A stretch of DNA of 64,000 bases from positions 25,021,562 through 25,085,561 of the forward strand of contig CM046842.1 of the NCBI GenBank assembly GCA_025618425.1, in the 5' to 3' direction. Each line of letters begins with the position of its first letter. Within the stretch, counting starts at the first letter, position 1. This document shows positions 12,301-24,206 of this stretch, one piece after another. Origin of the DNA: Heliocidaris tuberculata (lineage: Eukaryota > Echinodermata > Echinoidea > Camarodonta > Echinometridae). The translations under genes were made by a program, and so were the position numbers. The notes below the pieces were generated by a model. That model was not told the DNA's origin, made no database searches, and saw only the letters and a program-made list of their open reading frames with translations.

Positions 12301-15300
12301 TTTACTGATTTAGAGAAAAGAATGGTGAAAACATGCATCATTGGAGGCATGTGCTCTATCTCATATTTTCCCAATTTCAATTATTCCTATCATGGATTTA
12401 TATGTATAATGTTTCAGAGTGATTTTACTTGATGCATATAGTTCATACATTACGCAGAGACCAAACTGTCCTCCTGAAAACAAAAATTGGCAGGAATAAG
12501 TGGAGTTGTGGAAATGTGTCTTGTTTTTCTACCAGGTGTATGTAAACCTTTTTGTGCCCAAATATACATACACACACGCGCACGCACACACATATGCGTA
12601 CATTTATTCATAAATAATATTGTTTTTAGTTGTTTGCATTGCAGAAGTATTGTAAATCATATGGATTTGATGTACTTTGTGTGTGTATTTATCTTTGCCG
12701 ATTAAAGTGACAACAAAAGTAAGGAAAATGATGATGACAATTATGAAAATGATAACAGTCATAATGGTGATGATAATAACAAAAAAAGTGGAAATAAGAA
12801 AGATGATGACATTAATAATGTCTCCGTATTTAGGTGTGCTCTGAAAAAAAAAAATCATATCCCTTGTAAATAAATGAAAAAAGTATGGGAGAGAAACATG
12901 AAAAGAAACAAAGAATATTTCTATGATATTAGATTACTGAAAAGATGTTTAGTGCTACAAAATCGGAGAATTCTGCTATCGCTCAGCACTTGCTAAGAGT
13001 GCGCTGAACAGCACTCTTCATCTTGGTTCAAAATTCTCAGCCGAGCGAGAAAATTCACTCACCTGAACATGCACGAAGCCACATACGGTACATTCATCTG
13101 ACCGCCCCTATTCCTTGCAGACAGAAAGAGTTTGTGAGGACGCTCTTATCACGGGCGGAAAACGACATAAAAAACGCATGCATAGTTGCATAATTGGACA
13201 GTAAGCGGGCCAAAGTGCCATAAATACGAACAACTATGCATCCGTACCGCTGTAGAGTAGATGTATAGTTTTAACCAATCAGATCACAGGAAACTATACA
13301 ACTATACATCTACTCTCGCAGTCTGGGATAGATGTATAGTTTTAACCAATCAGATCACGGGAAACTATACAACTATACATCTACTCCCGCAGTCTCGGAT
13401 TGATGTATAGTTTTATCCAATCAGAACACAGGAAACTATACAACTATACATCTACTCCCGCAGTCTGGAATAGATGTATAGTTTTAACCAATCAGATCAC
13501 AGGAAACTAAAGTATACAACTATACATCTACTCCCGCAGTCTGGGATAGATGTATAGTTTTATCCAATCAGAACACAGGAAACTATACAACTATACATCT
13601 ACTCCCGCCGTCTGGAATAGATGTATAGTTTTAACCAATCAGATCACAGGAAACTATACAACTATACATCTACTCCCGCAGTCTGGGATAGATGTATAGT
13701 TTTAACCAATCAGATCACAGGAAACTATACAACTATACATCTACTCCCGCAGTCTGGGATAGATGTATAGTTTTAACCAATCAGATCACAGGAAACTATA
13801 CAACTATACATCTACTCCCGCAGTCTGGGATAGATGTATAGTTTTAACCAATCAGATCACAGGAAACTATACAACTATACATCTACTCCCGCAGTCTGGG
13901 ATAGATGTATAGTTTTAACCAATCAGATCACAGGAAACTATACAACTATACATCTACTCCCGCAGTCTGGGATAGATGTATAGTTTTAACCAATCAGATC
14001 ACAGGAAACTATACAACTATACATCTACTCCCGCAGTCTGGGATAGATGTATAGTTTTAACCAATCAGATCACAGGAAACTATACAACTATACATCTACT
14101 CCCGCAGTCTGGGATAGATGTATAGTTTTAACCAATCAGATCACAGGAAACCATACAACTATACATTTACTCCCGCAGTCTTGAATAGATGTATAGTTTT
14201 AGCCAATCAAATCACAGGAAACTATACAACTATACATCTACTCCCATAATCTCGAATAGATGTATAGTTTAAAACAATCAAAGAGGATAGATTAGAGCAA
14301 AAACAAAGAAATACATCAGGAGAGAGCAGAGGATAGACTAAAGAAAAAAAAAAAAGATATACATAAGGAAAGTGAAGAGGATAGACTAAAGGAAAAAACA
14401 AGGATATACATAAGGAAAGAGAAGAGGATAGACTGAAGGAAAAAACAAAGAAATACATAAGGAAAGAGAAGAGGATAGCTTAAAGGAAAAAAAACAAAGA
14501 AATACATAAAGAGAGAGGAGAAGAGGTCTGGTGTAGATTAGAGGAAAAACAAAGAAATACATAAGGAAAGAACAGAAGATATAGAAATGAAAACAAAAAA
14601 GTACATAAGGAAAGAGTAGCGGAAAGATTAAAGGAAACACAAAGAAGTACATAAGGATAGAGAAAAGGAAAGATTAAGGGAAACGCAAAGAAATACATGA
14701 GGGAAGAGAATAGGATATAAAAAAGGAAACCAAGGAAATATATAAGGAAAGAACATAGATTAAAGGAAACACAGGACTGAGAAGAGGATCTTCAGCCTAT
14801 CCTCTGATCTTTCCTTATGTATTTCTTTGTTTTTCCTCTACTCTATCTTCTTCTCTCTCCTTATGTATTTCTTTGTTTTTCCTTTAATCTATCCTCTTTT
14901 CTTTCCTTATTTTATTTCTTGGTCTTTCCTTTCATCTATCCTCTTCTCTTTCCTTATCTATTTCTTTGTTTTTCCTTTGATCTATTCCCTTCTCTATCCT
15001 TATGTATTTTTATGTTTTTCCTTTAATCCGTCCTCATCTCTTTCCTTATGTATTTCTTTGTCTTTCCTTTAATCTATCCTCTTCTTAAGCCTTATGTATA
15101 TCCTTTTCCCCCTTTTATCTATCATATTCTCTTTCTTATATATATTTTTGTATTTCCTCTTCAATCATCATCTCTCTCCTTATTTATTTCTTTGTTTTCA
15201 AGACTGCGGGAGTAGATGTATAGTTGTATAGTTTCCTGTGATCTGATTGGATAAAACTATACATCTATTCCAGACTGCGGGGGTACATGTATAATTGTAT

Positions 15301-18300
15301 AGTTTCCTGTGATCTGATTGGTTAAAACTATACATCTATCCCAGACTGCGGGAGTAGATGTATAGTTGTATAGTTTCCTGTGATCTGATTGGTTAAAACT
15401 ATACATCTATCCCAGACTGCGGGAGTAGATGTATAGTTGTATAGTTTCCTGTGTTCTGATTGGTTAAAACTATACATCTACTCTACAGAGGTACGGATGT
15501 ATAATTGTTCGTATTTATGGCACTTTGGCCCGCTTACTGTACAACTATGCAACTATGCATGCGTAGCTGCTAACAGTTGCACAGTTGTATAGTTGTATAG
15601 TTTCCTGTGTTCTGATTGGGCAAAACTATACATCTACTCGACAGTTGTATAGTTGTATAGTTTGGCATGTTTATGTCGTTTTCCGCCCGTGATACGCTCT
15701 TATCATTTTAGCGATTATCCCGTTATCCCATAAACCGGCTAGCAATAAGCCTAATTTACCGTTATGTTTAGACGGCCAATCAGAGCTCGTTGCAGGGCCC
15801 TCAGGAAGAACAGCAATGATGCTGGTGCGGCTTCCCTGAGTAGATTATTATCATTATTATATTTCGCGCCTTTTTCTTTAGTTTCCGTTTACTATTTTTC
15901 GATGTCATTGTGTTTCATTTTGTTAATGCGTGCGGTTTACTATGATGAGTGGAAGACGAAAAGCTTTAGTATGCCTCCATTCAACGCTATTTTCCAGTAT
16001 TAGATTACTAGGAAAAGGGGTAGGGGTTTATTTATTTATGTATTTATGTTTATTTTCTATTTTTTATTTCTTACCCTATTTTGAATGTGGCAAGACAAGG
16101 CATTTCAATCATAAAAGTTCAAAGTTGTAATACACTGTCGCTGTGTCTACAGTAAGGGATTTTTTCCCCCTTATTTTTTTTTCTCGAATTATTTGTAGAA
16201 AAGGAGTTCATTATTATTGTTTTTAGTGTTGTTCATTAGTTCCTCTTTTCTGCGTTTATGTTATCCCCCCCCCCCCCCAACCCCAATCCAACGACCAGAA
16301 AATCGAGGCAGCAGGCTCGGATGACTCTCTCGTCCACGCTCTCTGGCACCATTTCTTGATAAAAAAGTACTCGACTATACTATGGCGGGACAGGGAATTT
16401 AAGCCGTGGGACTACAAGACTCCTTACCGATGGCGGCTAATACATCGTCCATCGAGTGGGCTATTCAGGTAATGGGTCGGTTTTACGGCAATTGCTCCAA
16501 CGGTCAATAACATTCACTAACCGAATTCTTAACTTCAACCCTTGACCAAACCCTATACCTGTGAGCGAACCCTAACCCTAACCCAAATCCTATTAACCGA
16601 GTTCCCAATTAACCCCAATCACATCCCTAACCATAACAACATATCTTTGATCACAAAAGCCCTGAAGCAATTGTCTCCGGAGCATAATGACGGAGCACCA
16701 ATGGCTCCCATTAATTCAAAAGACAATGCTCAATTGATTTCATGAATAGCCTTAATAGTAAACGCATTTACCGTGTAGTATATCGCGTGATAAGCTCTAC
16801 ATGAACATAATAATGTTCATCATAATTTCAACAAATTCAAGATGTTTGTTAGCACGGTATTTTGCATTTGGATGAAATTTAATGGCCGGTATTTAAAAGC
16901 GTAATATCTTTATTTTCAGTTTAAATCCCGTTAAGAATAAATAATAAAGAATGCATTTATACTAAATGTGTAGCTTAATGGATAAGCAACAAAAGAAAAA
17001 AAAACATAAAACACAAAACACAAAACAAACAAACCACAACTCCTATGACTGTGAAAATCATAAATCAATTAAGTAACTAAACCTGGGCCACATTTCATTA
17101 AACTTGTTATCGACAACAATTGCAATAGATCTATGACAAATTTGCTGTCAGCCATTCAGATATTATGATTTCATATAGCTTATAACAGTCATTGTGACTT
17201 GTTACTGATAACAAGTTTCTTGAAACAAGGCACAGGTTTAACATAAACCGCCCCTAACACGATTACAAAAAACTTTAGAAAAAAAAAAGACGTATAAAAG
17301 CAATATCAATTGCCTTGTCCATCATGTTTCGAAAATGTGCGAACATTACAGTGAAATATTACATAACCCAAACCTAATTTTTAATAGGATATACAATAGG
17401 GTAGACCTATTCAAATTCTGCCCCGGCCCCGACATTGCCAATAGGTTGATTTCTCGAAAGTCTTTGCGTATCATGTTTTCTATTCTTAAAAATCCATAAA
17501 AATACAAGTTAATTGATTTTTAAAATTTATTTTTATAGACTACAGGTCTTTTCGGCCCAGGGTTTGATCGCTGATTCGGGTGATATATACAACATCCGGT
17601 TTGCAGCAGGCCGCCTCGGCGTGTTTCAGTATGGGCAAGGTGGTTGCTTGTGGTCAAATATGAGATACAAGTGTTTGGACAGGTAGGATATTGTACGTGA
17701 AATAATATATTCATGTAATTTCATCAGAATTATTATTATTTTGCGTTGTATAATTGCAGATGATCATATTATCTACTACTAATACTACTATTATAATAAT
17801 AATTATTAGGATCATTATTACTCTTATTATTATTAGTCATATTCTTATGAGAAGTACTAGTAGTCATTATTAAAATAATCATTAGCCCATCATTTATTGT
17901 TGTTATAATCAATATTAGCATCATCTCCATTATTACCATCATTTCCATTACTGTCATCATTGTTGTAATTCTTTTTGTTCTTGTCTTTTTGTCATGATAA
18001 TTATCTTGACAAGACTAAACCATGCCCTAAAGTTGGATGGACACAGTGCCTACGTAGACGTAGGCAATGTGCAAACCATACAGTTGACTGCACACTTCAC
18101 CATTGATCTGTGGTGCCTAATAGATGCTATGTCAAACGATGAAGTTTATCCCATATTATCTACATCAGATGGGACACTAAAACTGTACATCTCCAACTCG
18201 TAAGTGAAACGTTAATTGTATTTTATACCATTATATTACCCTTCACTTTCCTATGTTTACGACATATTTTGCATTTGTTTGCAAGCAACTGAAACTCCGT

Positions 18301-21300
18301 TTTTCAACTCCTATATAATTTCTTCTCTTATTTTTTTTTCTCTTGAAATTCTCCTTAAGGAATGGGGGAGACGAAAGTAATCTGCAGTTAGAAAATTTGA
18401 CTTAAATTGTTAAGCGATGGATATCTGTATACAAATATTGACTGCTCATGAGAATGATGGTGGTGTTCATACCGGCCCGTCTATCATCCCCGAGGCGAAG
18501 CCGAGGGGGTGATAGAAGGGCCGGTATGAACACCACCGAGGGAGTGATAATTTCCACCACCATCCGATTACAGTCCGTGTCTTGTATTGTTCTTCTCCAA
18601 GGGCAGGACAATTGATACGGATTCTTATAATGCTGGTTAAGTTTATGAAAAGAGGATCTGAATTCTTTACATGGGCAATATGTATGCATTGGCTGTGATA
18701 ACTCCTTGTCCTTGCCACCTGCTCGCGTTTTATCGTAAAATGATTTACTGCGAAACCAGAATCAGCGTTTTGAAACAGTTATGAAACACAGTCTGAGAAC
18801 GATGTATCATGATCCCTGAATTCTCTTTTCTCTATACAAATTATAGCTCTGCTTCCTTTTTGTGACTTTTGTAATTGTGTTTCTGTGAGAAAATAAAAAG
18901 CTCCAGGTACATTTGCGTTTTGCAGTAAATGGGTATCAACATGCATCTATCTATTTATCTCTCCCTTTCTGGGTTGGGGGTATTAATTGTTTGCCTCACT
19001 TGTCAAATAATACATAATCCCCATTTGTAATCATGCGGTTGTTGAATGAGTGAAGGTGAAAAGATCCTGCCCTGCCCGCTATGAGGATATTATCCCCATG
19101 CTTCTTGGCGCTATATTTCCTATTGATTCTTGCATTGAAAATGAACAAGAAGGAGCCCTTTTTTCACCCCTACCCTCCCGCTGAAATGCGTGTCTCGTTC
19201 TATTAATTCTCTAGAGCCAAGACAAGATTTATTCCGATTTTATTCATGCTGGTTAAGTATACGAAAAGAGTCTAAAATGGTTTCTTAGCATGGACAACGA
19301 TTACGTTTGCGGCGTCACAAAATCCACCTTCAGGTCCGCCGCTAAAAGTCAACAAAAAGCCCGCGCAATGGTCAGCCCTGGGTCAGCCATTGACCAATGG
19401 AGCGAGCCTGCCACGTGACATTGTACCGAAGAGTAATTTCTTTTTGTTTGCACACGGCACGCTACTCTGCCTCGTGCTCGAGAGGGCCAGTTCAAGGGGG
19501 GAACGTTGCTAAGGAAGTTTCGAAGCCGGTCACGCTGAATTTCGCACCCTCAGCTTTTGCTTCTCACCCAAACTTTGAATGCGATTTTCTCCGTTATTTA
19601 GATTTCCATGTTTTTAATCGCTTTTTACGATGACTTCTACTTGAGCAAAATAGAGTTGTTATACTTCATTTTAAAGCTTATGAACCAGAGATTCTAGAGG
19701 ATGTGAAATTAGACTTTTTGATTTTGCAACTTCCGCCTGAAACCGTCGTGCAGGGTCACATTTGTTTTATATACCTCATCCTTTTTATTGATTCAGTTGC
19801 TAAGTCACTCGCCATGTTGAATTCTTACGCGCTGCGCGTATACTGAACGCAGTCACGTAGCCTAGCAACTGGCGAAAGCGCTAAAACCTGAACCAAATTT
19901 TGTGTACGCACGTGTGTGCAAAAGTCGTGGAGGGGTTACGCGTTCTATCACCGGGTTTGGGCGTTCTATCATTTGACCTTAGGTCAATTGATAGAACGCC
20001 AAAACCCTCTGACGCAATGATAGATCGAGATGCGCCGTGTCATGTGATATAGTTTTGACTGTGAATAAGAATCTATGTATGAGGTATATAATAGCGCCTA
20101 TCTCCGATACATGCTGTCATTTCAAATAACAAACAACCAATATAAAAACTGGGATTTGAAATGGAATGAAAAGAGAAGGAAACTATAAACCGCATTAACA
20201 AAAAACCAAAAAAAATACAGTAAAATATTTTTCTTTTAAAGAAATTCCGCATACGTATTAGAAGGTGTGTCCTCCAACTACGTATGTACCACATTAATGT
20301 ATATTTTGTCATATTTTATGTTAAAAATACGTGTACATTACTTTTGCTCATTTATTACTTTGTATATTGAAAAGTTGGAAATAAATGTATTTAAGTTGAA
20401 TTGAAAAAAAATATATATATTCGTTTTACAGAAGCCTCATTGGAAGATATATGGACGCGATCACGGAATTGACAGGTATTTACGGAGGTAACTGGACGCA
20501 CGTTGCCATCAGGGCTTATTTTGGCTGTGAGTATGAACACAATTCGAGTAAAAACTTGATGAACAAGGAAAAACCGATGGTGTGTTCAAAATTCTAGATA
20601 ATGATAAAGAGCATATAAAACTAAAACTCCTATGAGCAAAAAGAAATTTCGATTAAATACTTGAAAAACAAAGACCTCGATTAAAACTATTCTAGTGAAA
20701 ACTTGAACAAAGAAAGAACATCGCATAAAGACTAATTTCTAGTGAATATGGGATCAGCAATGAAATATGAATTCGTCTGAACATAATTCTAGTGAATACT
20801 GGAAAAACAAGGAAATTGGTATAAAGACAATTATGGTGAAAAATGAATGAACAAAGACAAAACGTGGTATGGACACAATGCGAGTGAATACGTGATAAAC
20901 CAAGAAAACACAATTTTAGTGAATATCAAATGAACAAAGAAAAAAAATCGTATAGAAAAAATTGTAGTGAATACGGGATGAACAATTAAATCAAAATTAG
21001 TATGGACACAATTATAGTAAATAGCATGTTAAGAAAGAAAATAAGATTCGTATGAACACAATTATAGGGAATACTGGATGAAAAAAAAAATCAACAAAAC
21101 AACAAATCGTATGGACACAATTCTAAAGAATACTTTACAAACAAATCGCATTTTATTTAGTTAGTTATTATTAGTTTGTTGTTTTTGGGGGGCAGGGGCT
21201 TTTTATGTTCATTTGAGTGCGTAGGAAAAGGGTGCGCGCCATGGGCGCAAATCCAGGTGGGACAGGGGGACAGCCCCCCCCCCCCCCCCCCCCCCACACA

Positions 21301-22008
21301 CACACACTTTTTGGAATAACCCTTTTGGGGGGTTATTTTTTATTATTTATTTTTTATTTATTTATTTTATTTATTTTTTATTTACTTTTTTTTTTTGGGG
21401 GGGGGGGGTGTCAGAAAAAAAATTCAGACGTTTCAGACAGGTACAAGAGTTCAATCATGTAGTGACGCCCCCCCCCCCCCCCCGAATATAAAAATGGATT
21501 TGCGCCACTGGTTAATAATACATTTATGTCAACTTGATTCTATAAAGCTGTACTTTTTTGTTCATTTCTTTGTTAATGGACTAGTTGATCTCACCGTCTT
21601 CGTGAATAATAAGCCATCAGTGAAGGTGCCGTTACTAACTCATAATCAATGGGTAAGTGATATTTTCGTTTATTTCCAGTAGGAGCAATAGTAGTAGGAA
21701 TAGAAGTACTAGTATAAGTAGGAATAGGAATATTTGAGGTTGTGGTAGCAGTCGTAATTGCAGTAGCATTAGTAGTAGTAGTAATAGAAGTAGTAGTAGC
21801 AGTAGCAGTAGTAAAGTATCAGTGAACGTGCTATAATTAAATCATAACCAATGGGTAAGTGGGTTTGGGGTGGTATGTTGGTATATATTAGAAATAGGAG
21901 TAGTGGCAATATAAGTAAAAGTATCATTAGGAAATCATTAATAGAAGTATAAGTAGTAGCAACAGTAGCACTAGTCATGCTAGTTGTAGTATAAGTAGGA
22001 ATAGGGGC

Positions 22009-22047
<39 letters not shown>

Positions 22048-22178
22048 TATTGTAGTAGAATAAGAATAAGTAGTGAATTCGCAGTAATAGAAGTTATTAT
22101 GTTATTAGTTCAAGTAGTTGGGAAAAATAATACTGGTAGTAGTTGTAGTAGTGCTAGTAGTAGTAGTAGAAGTAGTAA

Positions 22179-22255
<77 letters not shown>

Positions 22256-24174
22256 AGAGTAGTAGTGTGACTGCTGCGGTGGTGGTGGTAGGAGTGATAG
22301 TACAAGTGGCTGTATTTAAAAGGTCCTTGTTGGCCATATATCCAATATATATATATAATGTGATAATAATCTCAGTTTTATTAGCATCTTCTTCTATTTG
22401 TTTCCCCAGAAACCAAACACTCATCTGTACCTAGGTAAAGATGATAAGGCTACTTTCTTTAGAGGAGCTGTTGATGAGGTATATCTTTTTTCTTTTCTTT
22501 TTTTTTTTTCTTTTTTTTTTCTTTCTTTCATTTAGCATGATTTTGGTAATTTCCATTCTTGTCAAGCTGTTGTGAGGGTAAAGAGTACCGAATATATTCA
22601 AGTTTGAGAATGCAACACACAGTTTTCATCTATCAGCTGTGTCAGGATCCCCCTTTTTCATTGTTCCTGTTGTTTGTTCTTTTTTTTTGGGGGGGGGGGG
22701 GGGTTTGTGGCTGCTTTGGTTACAATACATACTTTCAACTTCAACTTGATTGTATTATTCATTAATATAATGGAATAACTAAAATATTATATCACTTTAG
22801 TAGGGCATTTTGTATGGTATATTTTGTTGCTATTTATTTATCTTTATTTCAGAAAACACTATAGAATTTGACCTAATTTGATTTCGCTTCTCCGTTTGTT
22901 GTTGTTTGTTTGTTTTTTTACTCCACAGTTACGAATATTTACCTTCACCTTCGATGACGAGCTCAAAGGTATTTTTGACAGTTTCAGGTTTTATAGGGAT
23001 AGTGGACATCTTATTCTTCACTTCTCAATGGATGACGAAGAAGATGGTAAGAGGGCGAACTTTTTAAAAGTAAGGCAAGTCAAGGTATGTCTCATACGTT
23101 ACTAATTATTATGTAATGTGGAACATGTCATTTTGAACATAAGTGAACATAAGAATAACATTTAAATTCATATTTTGTCTATTCCAAGCTCTAGGAGGAT
23201 CATAGGTCTTGTTACAGTCATCAGATATGCTAAATTCCTAGATTTAGCCGGTAACGTATGGGACAAAAGAGCTTGAACTCACCAAGTAGTAAATGTCATT
23301 ATACGTATGTGATGCTCAGAATTATACAATGAAAGGCCATTTAGATGCATGGAATAAGACAATTGGAATAGTTTCCTCATATTATATTCCGTTTCCTATA
23401 AAATATATAAATATCCTTAATTACGAATGCTGACAAACAGCCGACCTACAGTGAAATTTAAATTATTTTATCTCAAATTTATTCTTTTTTAATGACCGTG
23501 TTTAAGTGCAATAAATGGAAGCGTTTTGCAGCTTAAAGTTGCAAGGGATGATGCATATGGGAGCTGAAAGCGATCGCTTAACAATACTTTGGTATGGAAT
23601 ATGCAAATATGAATTGGACTATTTTTTTTTTCGGTTAAAGACAGTTTAAAGTTTTGCTAACCCCCCCCCCCTCCCCCCCCAAAAAAAAATAATAATAATT
23701 AAAAAAAATAAAAAATAAAAAAAACAACCCCCCCCCCCAAAAAAAAAAAAAAAAAAAACAACCCAAAACAAAAAATAAAACAAAACAAAAGAAAAAACAT
23801 ACAAAAACAAAAACACTTTTCTCCATATTGCTTCGGGTTTAGTTGATGTTTAATGCTCTTTAGAAGCGCATAGGGGTGCTATATCACAATGTGTGTATGG
23901 GCGATATAAGAAAAGTTCACTGTAAATATTATTAGCGATGTAGTAGCAATAGTAGTAGTAGTAGCAGTAGAAGTAGTAGTTAAATATGATTATTATTGTG
24001 TTTTTTTGTTGTAATTATTGATTTGTTACAGCCAATATTGTCATCACCATATTACTATCATTATTTATCATTATCAATAGCAGTAGTAGTAGTAGTATAA
24101 TTATCATTATTATTATCATTATTATCATTATTATCATTATTATCATCATCATCATCATTTTATTATCATTACTT

Positions 24175-24206
<32 letters not shown>

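Larger units (their letters stand above)
6068..12311 (+). mobile_element. DIRS1-like tyrosine-recombinase retrotransposon
   Basis: Seen: inverted terminal repeats of roughly 150–200 bp (about 6068–6231 and 12127–12311), an internal complementary region near 11966–12062 joining complements of both termini, and three open frames: Gag-like, RT–RNase H and tyrosine recombinase. Known: this layout is diagnostic of DIRS1-group elements, which integrate by a recombinase and leave no target duplication; none is seen here. The element is markedly more GC-rich than its AT-rich surroundings. Frameshifts in the Gag and recombinase frames suggest this copy is inactive. It sits in the thrombospondin gene intron in the sense orientation, starting about 12 bp after the splice donor. 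Confidence 0.9.
13148..15693. mobile_element. Foldback (FB-like) non-autonomous DNA transposon with 8-bp target duplication
   Basis: Seen: the ends are inverted (ATCACGGGCGGAAAACGACAT and its complement) and the element is flanked on both sides by ACGCTCTT (13140–13147 and 15694–15701). Each arm goes inward through a unique block (AGCGGGCCAAAGTGCCATAAA), then tandem copies of a 71–72 bp unit, then a second purine-rich tandem repeat that inverts near 14790. Known: long inverted repeats made of tandem arrays define foldback elements; 8-bp duplications are typical of the hAT superfamily. Inferred: a hAT-mobilised foldback element, dependent on a transposase elsewhere. No transposase frame is present. 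Confidence 0.88.

Noticed and set aside
13256..14290. CRISPR-like array of regularly spaced repeats
   Set aside because: The whole 71–72 bp unit is repeated with no unique spacers, no cas genes are present and the DNA is eukaryotic. It is the arm of a foldback element.
14222..15072. Long Phe/Leu/Ser-rich frames suggesting membrane proteins
   Set aside because: They appear in several overlapping frames of a tandem repeat and stop at repeat boundaries.
16566..16584. Interstitial telomere-like cctaaccctaaccc repeat
   Set aside because: Only about two and a half units with diverged surroundings; too short to support a telomeric origin.
22099..22434. Poly-Ser, poly-Thr or poly-Leu proteins
   Set aside because: They are translations of an AGT microsatellite in an intron.
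23046..23084. Donor gtatgt at 23085 as the true end of the LamG exon
   Set aside because: It would put the last exon out of frame with an immediate stop, whereas the gtaaga donor at 23047 keeps the phase and the LamG-like reading. Kept only as an alternative.
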